A DNA stretch of 64,000 bases from Brachybacterium huguangmaarense (GCF_025725725.1 NZ_CP107020.1:1922001-1986000), one strand, 5' to 3'; shown: positions 45,552 to 53,202, numbered from the stretch's first letter. The notes: generated by a model from the letters alone, not told the origin. A program made the numbers and translations.

Positions 45552-46399
45552 GGCCGGCCGCCTCGAGGATCGGGGATCTCGTTCCAGGCGACCGGTTGGT
45601 CGGCGACCGCCGGGATGTCAGGACGCGGCGGCACGGGTGGCACCGCGGCGTCCCCGTAGCCGTAGGCGGCGTCGGGGGAGCGGTCCGTCGGGGGACCCGC
45701 GGGCGCGTTCAGGGCATTCGCGGAGGTCGTTCGGTCAGCGGCGCCCTGGCCGTCGTCCTGCGTGCGATTGTCGACCACGCTCCGCGTGAGACGTCCTGCC
45801 ACCAGGCCGAGGCCCGCCGCGATGCCCAGGAAGGCGAGCGGTCGGCGTCGGGCGAAGCTCTTGACCTCCTCGAGCACGTCACCGGGCTCGTGATTCTCGA
45901 GCCACTGCGCGGCCGCTCCGGTGCGCTCGTTGATCTGTCCGGCGAGCTCCGTGACCAGGCCCTGATCCGGCGTCTGGCCCTGTGCCACGCGGCCGAGGTC
46001 GTCACTCAGGCTCCGCAGGGCGCCACCGGCGCGGTTCAGTTGGTCGGAGGCCTGGGAGTTGAGGCTCGAGGTGGTCTCGTCGAGCAGCTTGCGCCCTTGT
46101 CGGACGGTGTCGTCCTTCACGGAGGCCGCCTCGTCCTTGGCCGTCTCGGCGACGGAGCGTCCGGCCTCGCGGGCGTCCCCGGCGACGTCCTTCGCCGCGT
46201 CCTTGGCCTGATCCGCGGTGCTGTCGTCACCCTGATCCGGCGTGGGGGGCAGCTCGTCGGTGCTCCCGACGACCGGGGCCGGGGGCGGAGGGACGACGGG
46301 CCCCGGTGGCGGGGGCACGGCAGGGGCCGCAGGGTCGGTGTCCGAGGCGTCACCGGGCATTCCGGAGCCGTATCGGGACGGGGGGTAGGGATCAGTCAT
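45548..46399 (-). CDS. Pro-rich membrane-anchored protein, first gene of the DUF3618/holin-X operon
   Basis: A 283-aa protein. A Pro-rich N-terminus (PPPPGPVVPPPPAPVV) leads to a charged helical LEA-like segment (ADQAKDAAKDVAGDAREAGRSVAETAKDE), a second helical region and one short hydrophobic segment (LAFLGIAAGLGLVAGRL). The C-terminal tail is again Pro-rich. The helical part resembles stress-protective CsbD/LEA proteins. ATG 46399 has AAGGAG upstream. No enzyme motif is visible; an envelope-structuring role is inferred. Confidence 0.75.
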   Translation of the reverse strand: MTDPYPPSRYGSGMPGDASDTDPAAPAVPPPPGPVVPPPPAPVVGSTDELPPTPDQGDDSTADQAKDAAKDVAGDAREAGRSVAETAKDEAASVKDDTVRQGRKLLDETTSSLNSQASDQLNRAGGALRSLSDDLGRVAQGQTPDQGLVTELAGQINERTGAAAQWLENHEPGDVLEEVKSFARRRPLAFLGIAAGLGLVAGRLTRSVVDNRTQDDGQGAADRTTSANALNAPAGPPTDRSPDAAYGYGDAAVPPVPPRPDIPAVADQPVAWNEIPDPRGGRP

Positions 46400-46856
46400 G
46401 GCTGTCTCCTTCCGAGAGTGCGGGCGGTCTCGCGGGTGCGAGGCGCCGCGCGGGATGTGGTGCGTGGGCGGCACGGTGATGCCGTCCGGGTCGATGGGCA
46501 CCGGTGTCGACGACGTGATCGCGGCGCGGCGGTGTGCACCACGTCACATCCGTGTGGTTCGACGATACTCGGCGCTCCCGGCAGGAGCGACGGCGGGGCG
46601 CTCGGAGTTGAACGACGATGGTGATTGTGGTGGGGGCTCTCATTCCGAGATGGACGGGAGTCTCGACCGCTCGAGCCCACGGACGGCCTCGAGGTATCGG
46701 CGGGTCGACCCGCTCTCCCTGTGGTCGACCAGCCCGCTTGTCCACAGCGAGGGACCCGGCCGCGCAGAGGGCGCCGAGGCCGTCTAGAGTGACCCCCATG
46801 CGAGACGTGCGTCACAGGGGGTGATGTGCGAGGGGAGCTCGGGGGGAGGTCCGCGC
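46400..46856. promoter_or_regulatory. Divergent promoter region between the holin-X operon and tadA
   Basis: A 457-base gap. TAGAGT at 46785-46790 is a candidate -10 for tadABC, without a clear -35. On the other strand TATCGT (complement of 46562-46567) could serve the leftward operon. No reading frame with a good start was found; the rest holds nothing I can name. Confidence 0.35.
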
Positions 46857-48080
46857 GTGGACGCACTGTCCGTCATCGAGGCCGAGGCCCGGGAGCTGAT
46901 CCGCCGCCGCGGTCTGGACTCCCAGGCCGACCAGCTCGAGCCGCTCATCCGTGACGTGGTCGAGGACTACGAACACCGCGCGGCGCAGGGCGCCGTGCCT
47001 CCCCTGCGCGACGAGGAGTCCGTCGTGGCCTCGGTCGCGGCTCGGATCGGCGGCTTCGGACCGCTTCAGGAGTTCCTGGACGACCCCGCCATCGAGGAGG
47101 TGTGGATCAACTCGCCGAGCGAGGTCTTCGTGGCCCGCAATGGCCGCAGCGAGCTGACCCCGCTCGTGCTGTCGGACGACCAGGTGCGCAGCATCGTCGA
47201 GCGGATGCTGGTCAGCTCCGGACGCCGACTGGACTTGTCGAGCCCGTTCGTCGACGCGCTCCTGCCGGACGGGAGCCGCCTGCACGTCGTCATCCCCTCC
47301 GTCACCCGGCGCCACTGGTCGGTCAACATCCGCAAGTTCGTCGCCCGCGCCCACTCCCTCGAGGACCTCGTCGCACTCGGCTCTCTGCCCGCGCATGCGG
47401 CCGCATTCCTCGACGCCGCCGTCGCGGCGGGTCTCAACCTGATCGTGAGCGGCGCCACGGGAGCCGGGAAGACCACGTTCCTGAACTGCCTCGCCAGCTC
47501 CGTGGGCCCTCGCGAGCGCGTCGTCACGATCGAGGAGGTCTTCGAGCTCGACCTGCGCCTGCGCGACGTCGTCGGCATGCAGACGCGCCAGCCCAATCTC
47601 GAAGGGACGGGCGAGATCTCGATGCGGCGCCTCGTGCGGGAGTCACTGCGCATGCGCCCGAGCCGCATCGTCGTCGGCGAGGTACGCGAGGCGGAGAGCC
47701 TCGACATGCTCATCTCCCTCAACAGCGGCCTGCCCGGCATGGCCTCGCTGCACGCGAACTCCGCGCGCGACGCCGTCACCAAGCTGTGCACCCTGCCGCT
47801 GCTCGCCGGGGAGAACGTGTCGAGCCAGTTCGTGGTGCCGACGGTCGCCTCCTGCATCGACATCGTCGTCCACCTGGACATCCTCGCCACCGGAGTGCGC
47901 CGCGTGCGGGAGATCGTGGGCCTGCCCGGTCGGGTCGAGGAGGGCGTCGTCGAGATCTCCGACCTGTTCCATCTGCGCGGTGATCGCCTCGTCCGCGGCG
48001 ACGGGTTCCCGCCTCACGTCGAACGGTTCGAACGTGCCGGCCACGACGTGGCCGCCCTGCTGGGGAGGGCCGCCGCATGA
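46857..48080 (+). CDS. tadA: Tad/Flp pilus assembly ATPase (TadA/CpaF family)
   Basis: A 407-aa GspE/VirB11-type ATPase: an N-terminal helical domain, IEEVWINSPSEVFVARNG (residues 80-98), Walker A LIVSGATGAGKTTFLNCLAS near residue 200, Asp box VVTIEEVFELDLRL, Walker B-like RPSRIVVGEVREAESLDML and His box LPGMASLHANSARDA. It powers extension and retraction of Flp pili. GTG 46857 has GGGGAGG seven bases upstream; the ATG frame from 46821 lacks this. It overlaps tadB by four bases. Confidence 0.93.
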   Translation: MDALSVIEAEARELIRRRGLDSQADQLEPLIRDVVEDYEHRAAQGAVPPLRDEESVVASVAARIGGFGPLQEFLDDPAIEEVWINSPSEVFVARNGRSELTPLVLSDDQVRSIVERMLVSSGRRLDLSSPFVDALLPDGSRLHVVIPSVTRRHWSVNIRKFVARAHSLEDLVALGSLPAHAAAFLDAAVAAGLNLIVSGATGAGKTTFLNCLASSVGPRERVVTIEEVFELDLRLRDVVGMQTRQPNLEGTGEISMRRLVRESLRMRPSRIVVGEVREAESLDMLISLNSGLPGMASLHANSARDAVTKLCTLPLLAGENVSSQFVVPTVASCIDIVVHLDILATGVRRVREIVGLPGRVEEGVVEISDLFHLRGDRLVRGDGFPPHVERFERAGHDVAALLGRAAA

Positions 48081-48955
48081 GAGCCGGGGCGCTCATCGGG
48101 CTCCTGCTCGGGCTCGGCCTCCTCGCGATCTGGGTGTCGGCCTGGCAGACCGAGTCCATATCGTCATCGTCCCGCCGCACCGTCGTGGACAGCTGGATGG
48201 ACCGGCTTCGCGACGATCTGACCCGGGTCGGCCTGGCGACCGTGCCGCCGGGAGCGGTGCCCGCCGTCTGCATCGGGCTCGGCCTGGTCGTGGCCGCCGC
48301 GGTCTACTCCTTCTCGACGGCCTCGGTGATCGCGCTGGCCCTCGGCATCGCGAGCGCCCTCATGCCGCTCGTGCTCATCCGCTCCCTCGCCTACCGGCGG
48401 CGCGTCCAGCTGCGGGAGGTGTGGCCCGAGGTGGTCGACCACGTGAACTCGGCGATCAGGGCCGGCTTGTCGCTGCCGGAGGCGCTCGTCCAGGTGGGGC
48501 GCACCGGGCCCGAGGAGCTGCGTCCGCCGTTCGTCGACTTCGCCCACGACTATCAGGCCAGTGGCGACTTCGGAGCCAGTCTGGACCGTCTGAAGGTACG
48601 GCTCGCGGATCCGGTGGGGGACCGCATCATCGAGGCCCTGCGGATCACGCGGGATGTCGGCGGCACCGATCTGGGCGTCCTGCTCCGCACCCTCTCGGCC
48701 TTCCTCCGGGAGGACGCCCGCACCCGTGCCGAGCTCGAGGCGCGCCAGTCGTGGACCGTCAACGCGTCCCGGCTCGCCCTCGCGGCGCCGTGGATCGTGC
48801 TCGCGCTCATGTCGACGCGCCCGCCGGCGGCCGAGGCCTACGACTCGACGGCCGGGCTCGTCCTGATCGTCGCGGGCGCCGCCGTCTCGCTGCTCGCCTA
48901 TCGGGTGATGATGCGCATCGCGCGTCTTCCCCAGGACGAGCGGGTGCTGCGATGA
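48077..48955 (+). CDS. tadB: Tad pilus membrane platform protein TadB (T2SS F family)
   Basis: A 292-aa protein with a TM helix at the N-terminus (ALIGLLLGLGLLAIWVSA), a pair around residues 65-105, a soluble GspF-type domain (LREVWPEVVDHVNSAIRAGLSLPEALVQVG; DVGGTDLGVLLRTLSAFLRED) and two C-terminal TM helices. It forms the inner-membrane platform with TadC for the TadA motor. It overlaps the genes on both sides by four bases. Confidence 0.9.
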   Translation: MRAGALIGLLLGLGLLAIWVSAWQTESISSSSRRTVVDSWMDRLRDDLTRVGLATVPPGAVPAVCIGLGLVVAAAVYSFSTASVIALALGIASALMPLVLIRSLAYRRRVQLREVWPEVVDHVNSAIRAGLSLPEALVQVGRTGPEELRPPFVDFAHDYQASGDFGASLDRLKVRLADPVGDRIIEALRITRDVGGTDLGVLLRTLSAFLREDARTRAELEARQSWTVNASRLALAAPWIVLALMSTRPPAAEAYDSTAGLVLIVAGAAVSLLAYRVMMRIARLPQDERVLR

Positions 48956-49899
48956 CCCTCGACCACCCCCTCGCCATCGGAGCCGTCCTCGGGCTGCTGC
49001 TCGGCCTGGGCCTCGTCCTGCTGATCCTCGACAACCCGTGGACGCGTCGGCGCGACCTCGCCGCCCGGATCGACCCCTATCTGCGACGGGGCACGGCACG
49101 CAGCAGCCTGCTCGCCCCGGGAGCACCGACGACCGGTGCCGCGTCGGTGCTGCGCGTGCTCGCCGGTCCTCTGGCCGACCGGGCCATCGGCCTGCTCGAA
49201 CGTCTCACCGGCAACGCGGCGCAGCTCGAGCGACGCCTGCGGCTCGCCGGCCGCCGGGGGAGCGTCGAGGGGTTCCGGGTCGAGCAGGTGGTCTGGGGCA
49301 TCGGCGGCGGCGTGATCGGGCTCGTGCTCGCCCTGGCCGCGGTCACCATGCGCGGCGCCTCGCCCGTGCTGGGCCTGGCACTCATCGTGCTGGGCGTGGT
49401 CGGCGGCGTCGTCGCCCGCGACTATCTGCTGTCCTCGGCGATCTCGCGTCGCGGCGCGCGCATGGCCCGGGAGTTCCCGACCGTCGCCGATCTGCTCGCC
49501 CTCGCCGTCGCCGCGGGGGAAGGGCCCGTCGCGGCGATGGAGCGCGTCGCGCGCACGAGCCGCGGCGCGCTGCCCGCGGAGTTCGCGGCGACCGTCGCCG
49601 AGATCCGGGCAGGGGCGACGGTGAGCCAGGCCCTCATCGGCCTCGGCGACCGTACGCCGCTCGACGCGCTCGGCCGCTTCGGCGAGGGCGTCGCCGTGGC
49701 GATCGAGCGCGGCACCCCACTCGCCGACGTGCTGCGCGCCCAGGCGCAGGACGCCCGCGAGGCCTCCAAGCGCGACCTCATGGAGATCGCCGGGCGACGC
49801 GAGATCGCCATGATGATCCCGGTCGTCTTCTTCATCCTCCCGCTCGTCATCGTCTTCGCGGTCTTCCCCGGCATCGCCGTCCTCGACATCTCCCTGTGA
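48952..49899 (+). CDS. tadC: Tad pilus membrane platform protein TadC (T2SS F family)
   Basis: A 315-aa protein with TM helices at residues 9-28, 105-125 and 130-150, then a GspF-type domain (FPTVADLLALAVAAGEGPVAAMERVARTS; ALDALGRFGEGVAVAIERGTPL-like), and a final TM helix (IPVVFFILPLVIVFAVFPG). It partners TadB. The overlap ATGA at 48952-48955 fixes the start. The next gene is the truncated pilin-like gene, so in the ancestor the operon continued. Confidence 0.9.
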   Translation: MTLDHPLAIGAVLGLLLGLGLVLLILDNPWTRRRDLAARIDPYLRRGTARSSLLAPGAPTTGAASVLRVLAGPLADRAIGLLERLTGNAAQLERRLRLAGRRGSVEGFRVEQVVWGIGGGVIGLVLALAAVTMRGASPVLGLALIVLGVVGGVVARDYLLSSAISRRGARMAREFPTVADLLALAVAAGEGPVAAMERVARTSRGALPAEFAATVAEIRAGATVSQALIGLGDRTPLDALGRFGEGVAVAIERGTPLADVLRAQAQDAREASKRDLMEIAGRREIAMMIPVVFFILPLVIVFAVFPGIAVLDISL

Positions 49900-49951
49900 C
49901 GCGCGCTGCTCATCACGACCCCATCCCGATCCCCATCCGAAGGAGAACACC

Positions 49952-50119
49952 ATGACCATCCACCGCGACACCCTGATGCGCCGCCCCATCCGTGCGGGGC
50001 GACATCTGGCGAGATCCCGCCCCCTGATCCGCGTGCTCTCCTCCGATCGCGGCGACGTGCCCGGCTGGGTGATGATCACGCTCGTGAACAGCACCGAGAG
50101 ACCCGTCTGCGACCAGTGA
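49952..50119 (+). pseudogene. Pilin-like gene of the tad operon, truncated by prophage insertion
   Basis: ATG 49952 has GAAGGAGAA upstream. The 55-residue frame begins with a basic leader (HRDTLMRRPIRAGRHLARSR) and reaches SSDRGDVPGWVMITLV, the conserved start of the small membrane protein that follows tadC in many Micrococcales (RGDVPGWV followed by a hydrophobic helix). Right after VMITLV the hydrophobic helix is missing and the frame ends NSTERPVCDQ. The breakpoint coincides with the start of phage-type genes. I read it as the attL side of a prophage that split the gene. The small-protein family is recalled from knowledge, not searched. Confidence 0.65.
50062..50090. other. Probable prophage left attachment region (attL)
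   Basis: Pilin-like homology stops within the sequence TGGGTGATGATCACGCTCGT (about 50063-50082). The crossover core should be in or next to it. No second copy is in the window, so the exact core is undefined. Confidence 0.45.
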
Positions 50120-50159
50120 CCGCGCGAGAACGTCAGCTGGCGGTGCCAGACTCCCGGCC

Positions 50160-50558
50160 ATGGACGACCCGACCCGCTCCACGCCGTACCCAACGACGAG
50201 CCCGGCAGCGCCGCTTCCCGGATACGAGCGGTTCTTCGCGTTCGAGTCGATGCAGACCACCGTGAGCACCGTGACCATCGGCTACCGGCTCACGCTGCGG
50301 GGCGTGACGCCGATCGAGACGATGCCGAGCACCCGGGACGAGTCCCTGCCCGAGTACTCGATCCGTGTGACCCTCGGTGACCACGAGGTGGTGCTCACGG
50401 TCGACGAGTGGGGCGGCCGCGGCGAGGAGCTGGACACGTGGCTGCGCGACTGGATCGTCGAGCGGGTCAGCTGGACGCGAGCCGGCGTCGCGAGCGGGCG
50501 GTCGCGGAAGGATCCGGGCTGGTTGAGGGTTCTACGGGAGCAAGCGCCCTGGCGGTGA
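50160..50558 (+). CDS. Hypothetical prophage-edge protein (132 aa)
   Basis: The first frame inside the prophage. It has a Pro/Thr-rich N-terminus (TRSTPYPTTSPAAPLPGYERFF), then beta-rich TVSTVTIGYRLTLRGV and SIRVTLGDHEVVLTVDEWGGRGEELDTWLRDWIVERV, and a Trp/Arg-rich end. No signal peptide or known motif is seen. The ATG at 50160 lacks a strong RBS; start is uncertain. Being between attL and the next promoter, it may be a lysogenic-conversion (moron) gene. Function unknown. Confidence 0.55.
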   Translation: MDDPTRSTPYPTTSPAAPLPGYERFFAFESMQTTVSTVTIGYRLTLRGVTPIETMPSTRDESLPEYSIRVTLGDHEVVLTVDEWGGRGEELDTWLRDWIVERVSWTRAGVASGRSRKDPGWLRVLREQAPWR

Positions 50559-50591
50559 CGCGTGCGGCCAAGACTCAATCAGCCCTACCCC

Positions 50592-50620
50592 TTGCGCACC
50601 CTATTTTAGGGTGCTAGTCT
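50592..50620 (+). promoter_or_regulatory. Promoter with a palindromic operator in its spacer
   Basis: TTGCGC at 50592-50597 and TAGTCT at 50615-50620 are 17 bases apart. Between them is a perfect inverted repeat, GCACCCT-ATTTT-AGGGTGC (50596-50614), overlapping the -35 and abutting the -10. A dimer bound there would block RNA polymerase. The obvious candidate repressor is the Aca2-like HTH protein two genes downstream. Confidence 0.7.
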
Positions 50621-50674
50621 TGAGGCACGAGGTCAGGGGAACAGCCCCAGACCAGGACCGACTAGGAGTCGATC

Positions 50675-50881
50675 ATGAACGAGCAGACCTTCACCACCAA
50701 GCAGGACGCGATCGAGCAGCTCATCCTCCCCGCCCTCGAGGTCCCCGGCGTGTCCACCGTCGCCGACTACGACGTCGACGCCATCGCTGACGAGGTCCTC
50801 GGCGACTACGAGCAGGGCTACGCCCAGCAGGTCGACACGGACGCCTTCTGGGAGATCGTCGCCAAGCACGAGAACGCCTGA
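50675..50881 (+). CDS. Small acidic protein, candidate anti-CRISPR (68 aa)
   Basis: A 68-aa acidic protein (FTTKQDAIEQLILPALEV, YDVDAIADEVLGDYEQGY, DTDAFWEIVAKHENA), predicted mostly helical. Similar small proteins occur in actinobacterial phages and plasmids without a known function. It is the first gene after a strong promoter with a palindromic operator and is followed by a hairpin and an Aca2-like regulator, the arrangement of acr-aca operons. The anti-CRISPR role is inference from position only. TAGGAG nine bases upstream supports the ATG at 50675. Confidence 0.7.
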   Translation: MNEQTFTTKQDAIEQLILPALEVPGVSTVADYDVDAIADEVLGDYEQGYAQQVDTDAFWEIVAKHENA

Positions 50882-50892
50882 CCACCCACCAG

Positions 50893-50922
50893 CGCCCCGG
50901 CCCCCATCGCGGAGCCGGGGCG
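50893..50922 (+). terminator. Intercistronic hairpin between the acidic gene and the HTH gene
   Basis: A perfect 9-bp stem (CGCCCCGGC at 50893-50901 with 50914-50922) and a 12-base loop follow the stop at 50881. It may partly terminate transcription so that the regulator is made at a lower level than the first gene. Confidence 0.6.
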
Positions 50923-50943
50923 TCCCTGACCATGGAGGTATCC

Positions 50944-51384
50944 ATGAAGACCACACCCACCCCCGACAGCCGCTCCTCTGCCGAGCAGCACGTCGCCGAG
51001 CCCCGCATGACCGGCGGCGAGCTGATGACCATCCGCGACTGGCTCGGCCTGACCGGCGACGTCCTCGCGAGCATCCTCGGCGTCGACCCCCGTACCGTCC
51101 GCGCCTGGGAGTCCGGCAAGTACCGCATCCCCGACGGCGTCCGCGAGGACATCGAACGGATCGAGGCCGACACCGCAACTGCGGTCGGGGAACTCGTCGA
51201 CGCCCTCAACATCGCGCGAGACCCAGCCGTGGTCGTCTACCGCACCGACGCCGAGCTGCACGATGCCCGCCCCGACACCAGACACCTCACGGCCCGCTGG
51301 TGGCGGCACGTCGTCGCCCGCGCCGCGCAGGAGGTCCCCGGCATCGAGATCGGCACCCGCGCCGAGCTCGACACCACGGCGTGA
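50944..51384 (+). CDS. Aca2-like HTH regulator (DUF1870/YdiL-type)
   Basis: A 146-aa protein. After a 20-residue disordered N-terminus, MTGGELMTIRDWLGLTGDVLASILGVDPRTVRAWESGKYRIPDGVREDI is a lambda-repressor-like HTH with the WESG and P-x-G-V landmarks of the DUF1870/YdiL family; a C-terminal domain has VVVYRTDAEL, RHLTARWWRHVVARAAQ. Aca2, the anti-CRISPR-associated repressor, has this same two-part layout. In acr operons Aca binds the acr promoter and shuts it off after the initial burst. ATG 50944 has GGAGGT upstream; ATG 50932 would overlap that site. Confidence 0.8.
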   Translation: MKTTPTPDSRSSAEQHVAEPRMTGGELMTIRDWLGLTGDVLASILGVDPRTVRAWESGKYRIPDGVREDIERIEADTATAVGELVDALNIARDPAVVVYRTDAELHDARPDTRHLTARWWRHVVARAAQEVPGIEIGTRAELDTTA

Positions 51385-51400
51385 CCCAGAGCCGCTACCG

Positions 51401-51916
51401 ATGACGACCCCCGAGCCGCGCCACGGCTACCTCGACGAGTGGGACGGCCGACTGATCTGCCACGAGTGCGGCCGCGGCTACCTCCACCTCGCGACCCACG
51501 CCCGCGCAGCCCACGACCTCACGGCCGCCGAGTACCGCGAGCGCCACGGCCTCGGCATGTCGACCAGTCTCGTCGCGTCCTCCGTCGCGGCCGACATGCG
51601 GGAGCGTGCCTCCCGCCCCGAGGTGCTCGCCCGACTCGCAACCGTCCGCGACCCCGATGCCCTGGCGGCGCACCGGGGTCGGCAGTCGTGGAGGCCCGAG
51701 GTCGTCCGCAAGGCCGTCGACCGCGGCGCATCCACCCGCGTCCCCGTCCCCGACGCACTGGTCCGAGGGATGCCGCCGTGGGAGGACCTCCTCGCATGGA
51801 CCAGCTCAGCACACGGGATCATCGCCCAGGGCTACGCCGTGCGCGCCCTCGCGGACGCCTGCGGCCGATCCCAGGCCACCGTCGCCCAGCGGCTGCGACG
51901 CCACCCGCGCACCTGA
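51401..51916 (+). CDS. Ros/MucR-like zinc-finger DNA-binding protein
   Basis: A 171-aa protein. Residues 15-55 match the Ros/MucR C2H2-type finger found in actinophages: RLICHECGRGYLHLATHARAAHDLTAAEYRERHGL (Cys-x2-Cys, His-x3/4-His). The middle is charged, and the last 60 residues hold an HTH-like segment (YAVRALADACGRSQATVAQRLRRH). It lies 16 bases after the Aca2-like gene, so it is in the same operon. Possible roles are transcriptional control or DNA recognition. The RBS is not obvious. Confidence 0.72.
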   Translation: MTTPEPRHGYLDEWDGRLICHECGRGYLHLATHARAAHDLTAAEYRERHGLGMSTSLVASSVAADMRERASRPEVLARLATVRDPDALAAHRGRQSWRPEVVRKAVDRGASTRVPVPDALVRGMPPWEDLLAWTSSAHGIIAQGYAVRALADACGRSQATVAQRLRRHPRT

Positions 51917-51956
51917 CGGACTACGCTCAACCCCACCACGACGGGGGAGGCAGCTC

Positions 51957-52670
51957 ATGTGCGGGAGATTCGTGCTCGAGATCGACGAGGCAGGGCTCCT
52001 GCATGCGTACGTCGCCACCAAGGGAGGTGACGGCAGGGACTGGACGCCCACATACTCGATCGCCCCGTCCACCATGGCCCCGGTGATCCGCGAGCACGTC
52101 GACGACGACGGGCAGACCGTCAGGATGGTCGAGCCCGCACGGTGGGGCCTGCAACCGTCATGGGCGAAGGACAAGGGACCGAGGCCGATCAACGCGCGCT
52201 ACGAGGGCGTGACGAGCAACGGCATGTTCCGCAGCGCGTTCGCGTCCCAGAGGGTCGTCGTGCCGATGAGCGGCTACTACGAGTGGGTCGAGACCGAGAC
52301 AGGGAAGCAGCCGTACTACGTGCACCCCCGCGAGGGCGGTCTCCTGCACGCGGCCGGTCTCGCCGCCGCGCGCAGGGAGGGTGAGGGCTGGGCGGTGACG
52401 TTCACGATCATCACCCGGGAGGCGCGCGACGCCGCCGGCCAGGTCCACGACCGGATGCCCGCCTACCTCCCCGACGACTTGCTCGCCGACTGGCTCGCCC
52501 CCGGGAAGCTCGAGCAGGTCGAACGCGAGCACCTGCACTCCGAGCTCGGCGCGGCATCCGAGACGATCGCGCGTGACCTCGTCACCCACCCCGTCGACCG
52601 GAAGGTCAACAGCACGCGGGCCGCGGACCGGTCAGACGCGTCGCTGATTAGGCCGGTCGAGTTCGGGTGA
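51957..52670 (+). CDS. SRAP (YedK/HMCES) family protein, prophage copy
   Basis: A 237-aa SRAP protein: Cys2 (MCGRFVLEIDEAG), Asn in PINARYEGV, Glu in MSGYYEWVET and His in QVHDRMPAYL, the complete crosslinking set. It senses abasic sites in single-stranded DNA and forms a thiazolidine bond to them. It is the last gene of the plus-strand cassette; a GGGGGAGG element sits ten bases before the ATG. It is only moderately similar to the chromosomal SRAP at 42425-43186, so it was acquired separately with the phage. Confidence 0.92.
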   Translation: MCGRFVLEIDEAGLLHAYVATKGGDGRDWTPTYSIAPSTMAPVIREHVDDDGQTVRMVEPARWGLQPSWAKDKGPRPINARYEGVTSNGMFRSAFASQRVVVPMSGYYEWVETETGKQPYYVHPREGGLLHAAGLAAARREGEGWAVTFTIITREARDAAGQVHDRMPAYLPDDLLADWLAPGKLEQVEREHLHSELGAASETIARDLVTHPVDRKVNSTRAADRSDASLIRPVEFG

Positions 52671-52752
52671 TGTTAGTTGCCTGAGCTAGGTGACCGGACT
52701 CCACCTTCCCTGGGGCACCACCCTTTTTTCACGCTAGAGCGACCCCGTGGGA

Positions 52753-53202
52753 TCAACTCTCGGTGATCTCGAATACCAATTCTCCGGCGTGTAGGATGGG
52801 GATTACGAAGGGGTCCCCGAACACGCGCTGAGTCAAATCTGCGACGGCCTGTCGAATGTATGGAAGCAACGCCATGACGGCGACGCGATTCACAAATTCC
52901 TCCGCGGCCCCCTTCGATACTGCAATATTTTCCGTGAAGGTGTAGGTCGCGGAGGCGTCCACGATTACGACGCCTATTCCCATATCCATTCTGGTGCGCA
53001 GTCGGGCACTAAATTCGCGGTCGCTGACTATGTGCTTCAAATAAAACTCTGGCTCTGCATCCGTCGGCAACTCCGACTCGCTTGACCAGTCCTCGTTTAT
53101 CACGGCAGAGAGCTCGTAGAAATTCACTGACTCGAGGTTTGCTCCGGCGTCGAGCATTTGTACTGCCGACTCAAAGTGAATTGTCTTGGCAGGGTCGCTC
53201 AT
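52753..53202 (-). CDS. SecB-like chaperone
   Basis: A 149-aa protein of the SecB fold. The diagnostic C-terminal half is RVAVMALLPYIRQAVADLTQRVFGDPFVIPIL, close to the YPYIREYVYDLTGR region of the SecB-like antitoxin chaperone Rv1957. The beta strands ahead of it (FSARLRTRMDMGIGVVIVDASATYTF) also fit SecB. Actinobacteria usually lack the export SecB, so a solitary SecB-like protein next to an HTH gene suggests a chaperone of a toxin-antitoxin system. The ATG overlaps the HTH stop (53199-53202). Base composition is clearly AT-richer than the neighbours. Confidence 0.8.
   Translation of the reverse strand: MSDPAKTIHFESAVQMLDAGANLESVNFYELSAVINEDWSSESELPTDAEPEFYLKHIVSDREFSARLRTRMDMGIGVVIVDASATYTFTENIAVSKGAAEEFVNRVAVMALLPYIRQAVADLTQRVFGDPFVIPILHAGELVFEITES

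Noticed and set aside
50000-50160. tRNA gene as the prophage integration site
   Set aside because: No cloverleaf can be drawn at the boundary, and the coding frame shows the interrupted gene is pilin-like.
52680-52740. T-run (CTTTTTTC at about 52723-52730) after the phage SRAP gene considered as a rho-independent terminator
   Set aside because: Only a weak five-bp stem (AGGTG/CACCT) is seen some way upstream; the case is too thin to list as a feature.
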